Shown: piece after piece, positions 48,501-57,591 of the stretch
Position numbering within the stretch: position 1 is the first letter of the stretch
How the letters are laid out: each line of letters begins with the position of its first letter
Source of the DNA: Undaria pinnatifida
Taxonomy: Eukaryota > Sar > Phaeophyceae > Laminariales > Alariaceae
DNA length: 64,000 bases
Direction of reading: 5' to 3'
Assembly (NCBI GenBank): GCA_012845835.1
Contig: JABAKD010000004.1
Coordinates: 10,799,022 to 10,863,021 of the forward strand
Translations under genes and position numbers: made by a program
Notes under the pieces: model-generated
What the model was told of the DNA's origin: nothing
Database searches by the model: none
What the model saw: only the letters and a program-made list of their open reading frames with translations

Positions 48501-51500
48501 CATCGATAACGGTAACGGTAACGGTATCGGTAACGGTATCGGTAACGGTATCGGTAACGGTATCGGTGACGGTATCGGTAACGATATCGGTAACGGTGGC
48601 GGTAACGGTAGCGGTAACAATAGCGACCGCGGCTTTCACGTAGAAGTCGACGTTGCCGTAACTGTTGCAGGCGGGGCGCTACTTCTTGCCTGCACCACAG
48701 AGGAGCCTGCGGCAGTACCAAATGATGGTGGCGGTGGCTGGGACTTTGGCTCAACCGGTGCCTCCTCGAGCACTGAGAGCGAAGGGAGCGGTGGGGGGCT
48801 CTGGAGTGTGTCTGGAGGAGAGGAGGGAGGGGGAGGAGGACGGGGAAAAGGAGGGGAGGGTGGACAAGGATTAGGAGGAGGAGGAGGGGGAAGAGAATCA
48901 GCAGTAGGAGGAGGAGAGGTAAGAGAAACAGGAGGAGAAGGAGGGGAAGGGGGGGGAGGGGGGGGGGATGAGCGTGACCTAGCAGCAGCAGCAACGGTTA
49001 AAATGCTAAAGCCGGCCAAAACGTTCGGCATGACGACCGAAATATCGGACAAGACTCAGGAGGAGGGCGATTTTTTTATGGAGGGGAGGGAGGCATCTCT
49101 CCTCGTGGGTTACCTTTGCGCCGCAGCCGCCACCGCAGAAATCACGAAAGCTACGACGGCAACAGCAGCAGCGGCGGTGGGCGGTAACGGTAGCCGTAAG
49201 GGTAGCGGTAGCGGTAATGGCGGTGGTAACAGTGTTGATATCGGTAACCGTATTGGCAACGGTAACGGCATCGTTTGCGGTATCGGCAATGCCGTCGATG
49301 GCATCAGCGGCGGTGGCGGCGGTGTTTGTGGAGCCCCTCCGGCGTCAAAAGGTCTCCTGTGCCGGGACGGGAAGCTGGCGCCGTGCGATGGCTCTGTGTG
49401 CCTAGAAAAAAATGGCGGTGAGACGAGTAGTAGTAGTAGTAACCCTACCCTTACCCCCACTCGCTCCCCTGCCCCCAACCTTCCCATGAACACGCCCTTC
49501 ATAGCCCTCGCTTGCTGATCCCATCTGACACATGCTACTGTAGAGGTGCGCCGTATCTTCCCTGCAAGATTCTTGGCTTGAGGAGTTGCATACTTTTTTT
49601 TTTTTCCGAGTAAACTGAAAAATGAAAGATGCCAACCGATGAACAAACCCCATATTTGTACCTAGGCATTCAAACGAATATTTTTGCGAAAAAACTGAAA
49701 ATTCCGACGAATTTAGGTTAGTAACCCCTTTAGAGCTCCAAAATCCTTCCCTACACTATAACATCAAACAAGTTTTCCTCGCTAAAAAATTTCCAGTTGT
49801 GGAGGCGTCAAGTAGCCCCATCATTTGGAAAAAAAAATAGCAAAAAAGTGGTATACCGCTCGCCTTTCCCAGTCCCGACCGAGCCTTGATTTGAGATGAT
49901 GGGTGGTGATGGATGCGTTCTACGCTAACGCCAGGAGATTGATTATATCTTCATCTAAATAGAGTAAACACGCGCAACCGGAGTATCACGCAGCTTGCGA
50001 AGGTGAGTGTCTACCCCTTGAATTGGCCGAACTCACAGCTGACGTATCTGATCACAGCTGACGCATTTGAATCATTTTTCTGTAGTCATAGTACCAATAG
50101 TACTTGATAGTACGATAGCGGTGCTATTTACTCATTAACTCTTTTTTTTTATGGAGGCGTTCTACGGTAGCCCCCTGCAGTTTTTCTTGAACAAAATCGC
50201 CGCGTTGGAACCAGCTCCCGGCCGGGTATCTCCTGAAATACGCTGCCCCCTGCCAGCCGGACGTCATCGTTCGATCGTCCTTTGCAAACAAAAAATACAT
50301 ACCGAAGATCTGCTTTTTGTAGCATGCTTCCTCGTGTCGAGCAGCCATGAAACGTTCGTCAAAGAAAATCTCTGGTTTTGGGGGAGGGTGTACTCTATCG
50401 CTGTTTTTTTTTTTCTGGGGGGGGGGTGTACTCAGTCGCTGGTTTAGGGGGCGGGGCTGTCGTAGATTCAGTCAAAAATTGCGCGCTGAAGCTGATGAAG
50501 AAAGTCCTTGAAGTATTTTTATATAATACCAGGACCAACCATTGTAGTAGAGAAAAACAAAATATGTATGCATATATTTTGTTTCAAACAAAAGAATAGG
50601 ACCCCTCCCATTAAGAAAAAACTCACCCACACAGTATATTGTAAGTACCAACAACGCAGCTTGCGAAGATGAGGATTGACCCGAAATTCGCCGAACTCAC
50701 GGCTGACGTCGTTAGAATATTTTTATAAAATCCAATGGCCTAGCGATACATATCGTAAAACGCGAACCGTACGGTAGGGGTCCCCCGATAAGGCGGTCTG
50801 ACGTAAGGCGGTATACCGATATTTGGCGGTATCCCGGTAAAAGGCTTAGCGCGACTGGGGAATTGCACTCCTACACCCGGTGTGAATAGTGCGGGTCCCC
50901 CCGATAAGGCGGTCATGTTGCTATCGCACCCCACCGCTTTACTGAGGGGGGGCTACTGTATTCCAGCAGTGTTGGGAGGAAGGGGAGAGGGAGGGGGGGG
51001 GAGGGGGGGGGTGAGTGAGGGAGGGGGAGGGAGTGATGAGCCACAAGAGTCAGATACTTCGGAGCCGGTCTTTTTGGGAGGCGGCTGCGTGCCGGAGCCG
51101 GCGCAAACTGCCTCCCGACCGGTGTTGTCGATAAGGCGCCGTAACAAAATACACGCTCTGACCCCCCCCTGTTCTGAGCGGATTGTTTGAGAAATTACGG
51201 TTACATGAGTGATGGGTGGGTGGGTGGGTGGGTGGCTGGGTGGCTGGGTGGCTGGTACATGGATGGGTAGTGGATGGATGGGGGCGGAGGTGGATGGCTG
51301 AACTGGATGGATGGATTGGATATGTGGGTAGGTGGGTGGAGAGGTGGATGTATGGGTGAATGAGGGGTGGTGGGTAAGTGGATGGGTGGAGGGATGGGAG
51401 GATTGGCGTTTACGGTAGAGTTAGCGCGTGGACGGTAGCATTGGCGCGTGGTACAATGAAACAAGGTTGTACCCCCGGTTGTTGAGGATTTTTAACCAGA

Positions 51501-54305
51501 CCCAACGCGCATGATACCCCCCCCCCCCATCCTGAGTGCACCGCCCCCCTCTCGCCTCCTTGTCATCTCTCAAACAACCAGAATACGATATCTGGGCGCC
51601 TCGGCTCCACAGCAGCAGGAGCAACAACAACAGCCGGAGTGGACATGCCCGCGTTGTTGCCTACCTGCGCGGTGGGTTGTGCGCGCTGGTTTCGTTCCGT
51701 CTAAAAGACGAGGCTGCGAGGGTCCTGGGTCGAGAAGAGGTGTGTGTGGGTCGGCAAGAGGTGTCGGGGGCAGGAGGAAAGGGGGTGGTCCAAGCAAAGT
51801 GTTTGGAGGACGGAGGGGTCGATACAAGATGGGGGGGGGGGGTGGGGGGAAGTTCAGACGAGGTGTTGGGTTTTTTTTGGGGGGGGTCGAGTCGAGGCGT
51901 TGCCAGGGAGCGAGGGAGTCGGAAAGGTGTTTGCGTGTAGCGTTGCAACAATCGCTCTGCTCTTGCTGTGCTAACATGGCGTATAGGGTATCTTCGGAGC
52001 AAGTTCGGTTCAGCAAGGCGGCACTTAATTGATTTCGGTCTGGCTGATATGTTTTGCGCTTTTTCATCTGGTTTAGGGTGGTACGGCATTTTTTTATCCT
52101 GCTTGTTGAGGGTCGAATTACAGAAAGTCACCGTCGATGTCATGGACGGCTAGAAGAGTCGATCGATTTAGCGCAAACAGAGGCTTCGTTTCTTGTTAGC
52201 GTGTCGGTAAAGTAGAGGGTTCGTTTCTTGTTATCGTGCCCGTGACAGATTCCATTGCCTGTACTTCCAATCTTGCTTACGTACCGTATCCCCTAAGCAC
52301 ACATCTTCCCGCCTCCCCTCCCACGGAAACCCCAACCGTAACCAATGGAAACCCTACCGAAACCATGGGACCCCCAACCGCAACCGTTCGACAAAAAAAA
52401 TGCGCAGCTCTTCGCGATTGGGCGAGCCATCGAGATAAGCTTGTCGGAAGACCCAGACCTTACCGTCCTCGAGGATGACGCCGACGATTTTTACTGCCAG
52501 TCTATCTGTGAGGAGGACTACATCAACGGCGGCGTCATCAGCGGTGGCGTCAGTAGCAGTGTAGATAGTGGTAATAGTGGTGTAGGTGGGATTTTTGGTG
52601 ATGTTAGTTTTGGCCCGCGTGAGCGGTGGGACCAACAGCAGCGGCAGCGGCAGCAGCGGCGGCTCAAGTCCGGGCCTTTGCGCATGATCCGTCACTGGGG
52701 TGCGGAGGCCGTGCCGTGTTTTTCTGGAGCTGCGCTTGTGAACCACGCTCCTCCTCGCCGAGAGGAGGGTGTTGCTGCTGCTCTTGCGATGGCGACGGGA
52801 AGGAACGTGGCCGAGAGTGACTATGGCGACAGCGGCGGCAAAAATAATGACAGTTGTAGCAACAGCAGCAACAACAACCAGGACAGCAACAACGACAACT
52901 CCATGCTGGTAGAAAACGGCGACTGCGGCAGCGGTGGCCATCCCCGATTCCCTACCCCAACCACCGCCTTCCCATCGGCTACAACAACGACTATCCTCGA
53001 CGATGCTACCAATACTCCACTCCCACCACCGCCACCAACAACAACAGCAACGACTACAAAGGGCCGCGTTGACAGCACTGCCAACGGCACCGCTGTCCTT
53101 AGCGGTGGCAGTAGCGGCAGCAACGAAAACGCCAGCAGCGGCTGTAGCAGCGACAGCTTCAGTGGGTGGTTGATGACCGGAGGCAGGGGGTCACATGACC
53201 CGCAACACCCGCAGGAACCACAAAAACCTTACAACCGGCACCACCCGCAAGGACCGCTGGGCCCTCAAAAACCGCGGGACCCGCAAAAACCGCAGCGTGG
53301 CTCGCAGCAGGGCTCGCTAGACTCACAGGGCTCGCAGCAGGACTGGCAGGGCTCGCAGCATCGCAGGCAAAACGAGCGGGGACAGCAGTCTCACTGGCAG
53401 AGCGAGCGGGGTTTCGATTCCTTGATGGAGGCGTTCGAAAGGCGGGGGAGGCCCGGGCGAGGTGTGGAGAAGATGAGGCGCCGTGGGAGCTTCAGAGGAG
53501 CGCAAGAGCTGGCTGCTTTGGATGACATGCATGCATGCTTGCGGTTACCGCGGAGTTCCTCGGGGGAAGCATGTGGGGAGGGGGCAGTGACGGAGAGGGG
53601 GGGGGGGGGGGGAGAGGAGACGCCGGGGAGGATGGGGAAGCAAGGACAGTGGTGGGGGGGGCGGGGGGAGGGGGGAGGGAGGGGCGTGACGGGGGAGGCA
53701 GGGGACGCCGGGGGAATGGGGGGGCGGAAGGCGGCGGCAGTGGCAAGGAAGGGGGGGGGGGGGGGGGAGGAGAAACTTGGCCCGCGGGGGGGGGAAAGGG
53801 GCGAGAGGCGGCGGCGGAAAGGGTAGAGGAGGGTTCAGATCCCCGGTTCATTGCGTCACCGCGACACCGACGGGGTGATGTTGGGGATGAGGTGGGATGG
53901 GGAGTTGGGACGGCCCCGTTGTTTTCGGCTGGGGAGGTTGGCCTCCGAACTCCCACCTCGCAGGGAAATCGTTGGGTTATCGGGAGACGTGTGGGGGACG
54001 GGGGAAACGGGGGAGACGGGAAGGGGGGGAGGGGTAACGCCGAGGCAGGCGGTGGTAGGTTGGGCGTTGGTAAAGCTGGAGGGGGGGGTGAGGGGTGGGG
54101 CGGTGGCGGTGCCAGTGCCCGCGACAATGGTACGGGCGCGGGTGCGGTGTACACCACCTTGGAAGGCGCTATTTTGTCGGTCGGGGACGCTCGCGTCGCG
54201 GCTGGGAAGCTGTTTTCTGACGTCGGTATCGGTGGTGGGAGTCTGGGTGGGGTAGAGCCCAGGGATTCCGCGCCAGAATGGAGAAATGGCCGGTACTTGA
54301 GGTAG
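36460..54305 (+). CDS. CCZ1: Vacuolar fusion protein CCZ1 (Rab7 GEF subunit), multi-exon
   Basis: CCZ1 pairs with MON1 to form the exchange factor that loads GTP on Rab7/Ypt7 during late-endosome and vacuole fusion. Exons: 36460–36554, 41802–41905, 42463–42636, 43228–43847, 44187–44372, 45654–45752 (phases all fit, 426 codons), then about 48671 onward, 50967–51140, 51582–51739, 52408–53586 and 53964–54305 (stop TAG). Recognised family blocks: AEHVLWHYPSEASLGDRVKH and VGLAQALLSFADRFRP (longin 1, start), FLECEPGLWLVMVV (longin 1, end), DETGLRAAIARAYDTFALMH, YFLPAPQRSLRQYQ, ARVVAYLRGGLCALV (longin 3) and a C-terminal NRWVIGRR with AVYTTLEGAI. The protein is longer than the roughly 480–530 residues of plant and animal CCZ1 because of Gly-, Ser- and Asn-rich insertions. 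The region between 48757 and 51581 is not fully resolved. It diverges from the DDT–WHIM gene. Confidence 0.83.
39631..39770 (+). repeat. Dispersed element copy (CAGCTGACGTC family)
   Basis: Shares AGGACCCCTCCCA, AAACTCACCCACA, ACAACGCAGCTTG, GAACTCACAGCTGACGTC and ATATTTTTATA blocks with 50595–50731 and 55792–55940. Confidence 0.82.
39925..40050. repeat. GACCCGACCCG tandem repeat
   Basis: Degenerate pentamer/decamer array, three blocks each ending near a GTGAG/GCGAG-TTTGAAAA segment. Confidence 0.85.
41802..41905 (+). CDS. CCZ1: CCZ1 exon 2, first longin domain
   Basis: HYPSEASLGDRVKHVGLAQ and LLSFADRFRP. Acceptor CCTGTACAG, donor AACG|GTAAGC, phase 1 end. Confidence 0.88.
41925..42235. repeat. 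GGTGTTGGT/GATGGT simple-sequence region
   Basis: Degenerate GTTGGT and GGTGAT units in CCZ1 intron 2; GU-rich in the transcript. Confidence 0.8.
42463..42636 (+). CDS. CCZ1: CCZ1 exon 3, first longin domain
   Basis: Ser/Gly/Arg spacer then HCHGFLECEPGLWLVMVVAV, the family's E-P-x-x-W-M-V strand. Acceptor CTATAG, donor GGAG|GTGAGA. Confidence 0.86.
42890..43172 (-). mobile_element. Ty1/copia-like RNase H relic in CCZ1 intron 3
   Basis: On the minus strand a GRST motif (copia RNase H: RRSTSGF) at about 43085–43110 is followed, with frameshifts and stops, by GVFTDQA and AACEAEFRTL (copia: S.EAEF.AL). A related fragment set lies around the cysteine desulfurase exon at 63.2–64.0 kb. Confidence 0.5.
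43228..43847 (+). CDS. CCZ1: CCZ1 exon 4
   Basis: Ser-rich then Gly-rich low complexity around conserved DETGLRAAIARAYDTFALMH (end helix of longin 1). Acceptor CGCAACAG after a strong pyrimidine tract, donor GAC|GTGCGT. Confidence 0.8.
44187..44372 (+). CDS. CCZ1: CCZ1 exon 5
   Basis: 62 codons, phase 0; helical, with RLKRELVENRIREAEEEV. Acceptor CCCAAG, donor AGG|GTGAGT. Confidence 0.75.
44385..44430 (+). repeat. (TTGG)n microsatellite
   Basis: Tetranucleotide run just after the exon 5 donor; a second (TTGG)n run lies at 45138–45205 in the same intron. Confidence 0.9.
45654..45752 (+). CDS. CCZ1: CCZ1 exon 6
   Basis: 33 codons, ETLASFFEGYLPGAGLAQ, matching the family FF..YL...L segment. 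Acceptor GTGCGTAG, donor GTG|GTGAGT. Confidence 0.82.
46230..46440 (+). repeat. Tandem GGTACCGTCGGAGGAT plus A-rich units
   Basis: Three to four units of about 50–60 bp, each a GGTACC(G)TCGGAGGA head and an A/G-rich tail. Confidence 0.85.
47285..47640. repeat. Tandem and foldback dispersed repeat
   Basis: Three direct units with GGGTTGTAAACCCA, ACTAATACCAAGT and TTTGTCCCCAAAAA, followed by an inverted copy (47575–47630). The inner arms around 47535–47550 and 47578–47598 can pair as a stem. Related single fragments occur at 27430–27500 and 49740–49810. Confidence 0.75.
47985..48095 (+). repeat. Tandem duplication of about 55–60 bp
   Basis: Two copies of GGTATCACCGACCAGCACAG plus flanks, starting near 47990 and 48050. 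Confidence 0.85.
48400..48625 (+). repeat. GGTAACGGTATC dodecamer minisatellite
   Basis: Twelve-bp units, cleanest at 48500–48600, directly upstream of CCZ1 exon 7. Confidence 0.92.
48671..48874 (+). CDS. CCZ1: CCZ1 exon 7 (3' boundary uncertain)
   Basis: After acceptor CTGTTGCAG the frame reads AGRYFLPAPQRSLRQYQ, matching the family FLPL....L..IQ block in phase 0. The frame stops at 48874, so the donor lies before; candidates follow 48714, 48757 and 48790. Confidence 0.6.
   Translation, partial: AGRYFLPAPQRSLRQYQMMVAVAGTLAQPVPPRALRAKGAVGGSGVCLEERREGEEDGEKEGRVDKD
49352..49413 (+). CDS. CCZ1: Candidate CCZ1 exon, second longin domain
   Basis: Between TCAAAAG and GGCG|GTGAGA the frame reads LLCRDGKLAPCDGSVCLEKN. 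Its phase-1 end fits the exon at 50967, but its start does not match a convincing exon 7 donor. Tentative. Confidence 0.3.
50595..50731 (+). repeat. Dispersed element copy (CAGCTGACGTC family)
   Basis: Same ordered blocks as 39631–39770, with CGGCTGACGTCGTT. A partial copy lies just upstream at 49975–50065. Confidence 0.82.
50967..51140 (+). CDS. CCZ1: CCZ1 exon upstream of longin 3 (tentative)
   Basis: Gly-rich then SDEPQESDTSEPVFLGGG and TASRPVLSIRR. Donor GCC|GTAACA leaves phase 1, exactly what the next exon needs. The acceptor TTCCAG or CAGCAG is uncertain by 3 nt. Confidence 0.5.
51205..51400 (+). repeat. GGTGGGTGGATG tandem repeat
   Basis: Tetranucleotide-based (GGTG/GATG)n array in a CCZ1 intron; GU-rich in the transcript. 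Confidence 0.88.
51582..51739 (+). CDS. CCZ1: CCZ1 exon, third longin domain
   Basis: YDIWAPRLHSS, spacer, then GHARVVAYLRGGLCALV and FRLKDEAARVLG. Acceptor CAACCAG, donor placed at GAG|GTGTGT, phase 0. Confidence 0.72.
52408..53586 (+). CDS. CCZ1: CCZ1 exon with longin 3 end and long low-complexity insertion
   Basis: LFAIGRAIEISLSEDPDLTV continues longin 3. A Gly/Ser/Asn/Thr-rich insertion and a Pro-Gln repeat (PQKP, SQQ) follow, then RGAQELAALDDMHACLR, matching the family's C-terminal SL..LN.L helix. Donor GCA|GTGACG gives phase 0. Confidence 0.65.
53964..54305 (+). CDS. CCZ1: CCZ1 last exon
   Basis: After acceptor CTCGCAG: GNRWVIGRRVG, Gly-rich insert, AVYTTLEGAILSVGDARVAA and GKLFSDV, matching the conserved CCZ1 C-terminus (W-V-I.R...LY..LE). 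TAG at 54303. Confidence 0.8.
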   Translation, partial: GNRWVIGRRVGDGGNGGDGKGGRGNAEAGGGRLGVGKAGGGGEGWGGGGASARDNGTGAGAVYTTLEGAILSVGDARVAAGKLFSDVGIGGGSLGGVEPRDSAPEWRNGRYLR

Positions 54306-55324
54306 TTTTTGTTACTATACCTAGTGTAAGGGAAGGCCTCATCTAGAGCAGTCCGACAGTTCCAGCAGAACACTTAGCACGAGGAACAAGGGATAGGAGT
54401 GCACACTCCACCCACACGAGTTGGAGTTGGAGAAGGTCGAGGGGTGTGTGTCACGGGGAGGGTGGTCGTCGTGAGTTTTTGGGGGCTGTCAATCATATTT
54501 CGGTTTCGGCGTTTTGAGTGCTATTCGGTGACGGTGTTGGTGACGTAGGTGTGGGCGGCGAATGACGGCATGGTGGGTTGTGGATACAGGTTGTGGTACG
54601 GAGTGGGGGGGGGCAGGCGTTGAAAATGTTCATGAATGATCATGATGTTACAGGTTATCGGTTAACTCCTGTTGGCACCCAGGTGTGAAAAGCGACAACT
54701 AGCGCGTTGTCATCAGTGTTCTACGAAGGGTGTGCAACCATGGAGGAAAAATCATGCTACGCGCGTGCCGTCGTGCGCTACGCTCTAGAGGCGTCCCACG
54801 AGACTAGCAGCAGTAGCAGCAGTTGGCACCGGTCCTCTCTGTCTCGAGGAGGCCCGTCGCCCGCTCGCGCGTGTGTCCGTGCGCGCGCGAGTTGAGCTCG
54901 ATCGACGGTTAGTCGAGACAGTGGTCATTCTGGTACTGTGTCAACGATCAGTATACTGGACTGCATCAGTACACGAACTACTGGTACAGTACGCGGCGGC
55001 AGTTAAGAATTCGCTGTTAAGAACTTTAGACTCGAGATTAGGACGAAAATAAGAACATGCCCTTTTTTGCACTGAAAATAGTGCAGAGCACACCCTGCCT
55101 TAGATAATATTGCCAGTCTGGCCAGAAATAAGAGATTATTTACTGGTGTCGCTTGCTGTGCAGCAGTACGTCTGGTAGATTCTACTGTTGTACGACCTAC
55201 AAGTTTACCTTGCTGCTGTCTTGAAAATTGAGACTCAGTAGTACTCCAGAGTATTTACTGGTACGGCCGTGGTACTGGTAGCGTCTACTGTACGAACCAC
55301 TGGTAGAGGTGCGCCATGTTTTTG

Positions 55325-55712
55325 CTTGAGGACAAAGATGCCAGGAGACGGCACTTTGACCCCTTGACCGACGTGACGGCAATTGTCCTATAATTGACCT
55401 TGACGCCAAACTAGTGTTTTAGTATGTACAGGCAAATATGTCAGGAGTAGACGGCATTTTCGCCGCTTGACCGACGGCAAGTTTCTAACAAATTTCCTTG
55501 CCTGACGCCAAACTACTAGGTTTTTGTGTATACAGTCAAGAATGTCATGAGACGGCACTTTCGGCCCTTGACCGACGGCAAATTTTCCAAAATTATGTGG
55601 ACGGACGCCAAACTACTACATTTAGTTTTTAGCGTGGAACGATCGGTTTGACGCCCTTGACCGAGCTGGACTTTTTCACTGTTTGACTGACCGTCTCCTG
55701 ATGATGGCATCT
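55325..55712 (+). repeat. Minisatellite with about 90–100-bp units
   Basis: Repeated blocks AGACGGCA(C/T)TTT, CTTGACCGACGGCAA and GACGCCAAACTA. A further unit lies at 56228–56400 and a related pair at 61283–61520. Confidence 0.82.
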
Positions 55713-55791
55713 TTGTTTGAGGAGCTCTCTAGATGCCACACCCAGCAAATGATTTTTTCGAGAACAAATAAAAAATAAAAAACAAAATAAC

Positions 55792-55940
55792 AGGTACCAC
55801 TCCCATTAAGAGAAAAAAACCACCCACATCGTAATATACTACAAGTAAGTACCAACAACGCAGCTCTTGCAAAAATGAATATCGAGCCTCTAAATTCGTC
55901 GAACTCACAGCTGACGTCGTTGGAATAATTTTATAAAATA
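55792..55940 (+). repeat. Dispersed element copy (CAGCTGACGTC family)
   Basis: ACTCCCATTAAG, CCACCCACA, ACAACGCAGCT, GAACTCACAGCTGACGTCG and ATTTTATAAAA in order. Confidence 0.82.
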
Positions 55941-57203
55941 ACGTGCCACTCAAAGAATCCCATGTCCTAGGCATGGTACATAACATTTTGCCAAACAATG
56001 AAACTCTGAAAAAAAAAAATCACAAAAACCTGAAAAAAAATGTTTCCACCGAAACACCGCAGCAAAAAACACGGTGCCAAGAAAACTACTTTTTTGATGG
56101 CCCAGTCTGTGTGCGGCACAGACACCTTATTATAACAAAAACATACAGTAATATTATCGTTCGAGGATTAAACGAAAGAGAAAACTAAACACTCAAAAAG
56201 GGTCATAAAAAAAAATCTAGAGCAAGTATGTCAGGAGACGGCACTTAGACCCCTTGACTGACGGCAATTTTTCCAACAACTTACCTTGACTGACGCTAAA
56301 CTACTAGGTTTTAGACTGGAATGATCGTTTGACGCCCTTGACCGCTGGACGATCTTCCTTGACTGATCGTCTCCTGACATCTTTGATTTACAATCAGATG
56401 CATGGTGTACCACAGGGAGAATGTAGGACAGGTGTGACAGGCCGGTTTGACCGCTCTTGAGCGCGTTGTTGTTTCCTTCTTGTCGTCGACACCCTTCAAC
56501 CGGGATGTACCCCACGGTACTTCAGTTTTCATCATATTTCAGAGAGTCGGCACATCTAGGGGCTAAAGTGAAAGTGAACCCCCATGAAACAAACCCACCG
56601 CCTAGGTCTACAAACCGTTCGATGTTGCGAATCAGGAATGAAAAATAATTTCCGACGATTTTCTATTAATAGGTCAAGGAGCCCCGTCGCCGGGAGCTGG
56701 TTTCAAAACCCGGCGATTTCGACGAAGAAAAAAAGTTGGGGGGGGCTATATACAGTAGAACGAGTCCTTAGCACGCGCCAATGACCAAAAAAGCGAGACG
56801 AGTTTTTGTGACATGAAAAAAATCGAGCGTCTACAGCAACAGCAAGAACGTGCAGCAAAGTGCCATACGAGCATCGTCACACCGTGTTGCGCTTTCGGTG
56901 TCCTTCAGCTCTCTTTACACACGTTGCGCTTCGGGCACTCAACATGTCCCGTTTCGGGTGGTGTCGCCAGAGCTGAAACCGTCACCTTTCTTTTTGTCCG
57001 ACAATTTTCCCCCCTGTGAAAATAGATGTCGTTCCTCTTCGAAAAGTTGAGTTGCAACCATTCAATCGGCCGTACTCACATCTGACGTGTTTTAATTTTT
57101 ATACAGTGTACGGCCATCAGAGTGGGAACGCTAGGAATCTAATATCGTTCCAGGTCCCAAGCGTTCCAATGCCTTTTCCGGGTGGGGGGGGGGGCTAAGA
57201 CAC

Positions 57204-57591
57204 TGTTATAGGGCTTATTTTGGGTATCAGCTATTGGTTAACCTCTTGCAAGTGGTCAAACGGACTAATACCCCACTAATACAGTATTAACAAATGGCGT
57301 CGTCGGCAGGACCACGTTTTTTTTGGGGGTCGTGGGTTCAAATCCCACCGTCCACAATAATAATGAACTTTTTCAGACTTTCGCCATGTCGAACTTGAAG
57401 AATACTCTCCCCCGTATCCCCAGGTAATGAAACGGCTTGAGGATGTATTGACAGGTCCGCCCGTATATCCGGCCGACCTGCTATCCCGCCGCTTCAGGGG
57501 GGGGGAGTGTTATAGGGCTTAGATTGGGCAAGCTATTGGTTCACCTCTTGCAAGTGGTCAAACGGTCTAATACCCCACTAATACTTTAACA
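57204..57591 (+). mobile_element. TRIM-type mini LTR retrotransposon (388 bp)
   Basis: Direct terminal repeats 57204–57292 (89 bp) and 57508–57591 (84 bp) both start TGTTATAGGGCTTA and end TTAACA. Two bases inside the left repeat is a PBS-like TGGCGTCGTCGGCAGGA (57295–57311), which begins TGG as expected for tRNA priming. A polypurine tract (GGGGGGGGAG) abuts the right repeat. ACAC flanks both sides (57200–57203, 57592–57595), a likely target duplication. The interior is non-coding. Confidence 0.8.

Larger units (their letters stand above)
45753..48670. other. 2.9-kb intron of CCZ1
   Basis: Contains poly-A-rich GGTACCGTCGGAGG repeats (46230–46435), a foldback repeat cluster (47280–47640), a 60-bp tandem duplication (47985–48095) and a GGTAACGGTATC minisatellite (48400–48625). 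Confidence 0.6.

Noticed and set aside
48232-49518. 428-codon Gly/Asn-rich plus-strand frame
   Set aside because: Mostly translation of the GGTAACGGTATC minisatellite and G-rich simple sequence; only small parts are plausible CCZ1 exons, in other frames or with splice limits.
54707-54895. Short plus-strand open frame after CCZ1
   Set aside because: 62 codons with a Ser run and no recognisable domain; probably chance in the 3' flank.
57295-57355. A functional tRNA gene
   Set aside because: A T-arm-like stem–loop is present but there is no matching acceptor 5' strand, D-arm or anticodon arm; it fits better as part of the TRIM.
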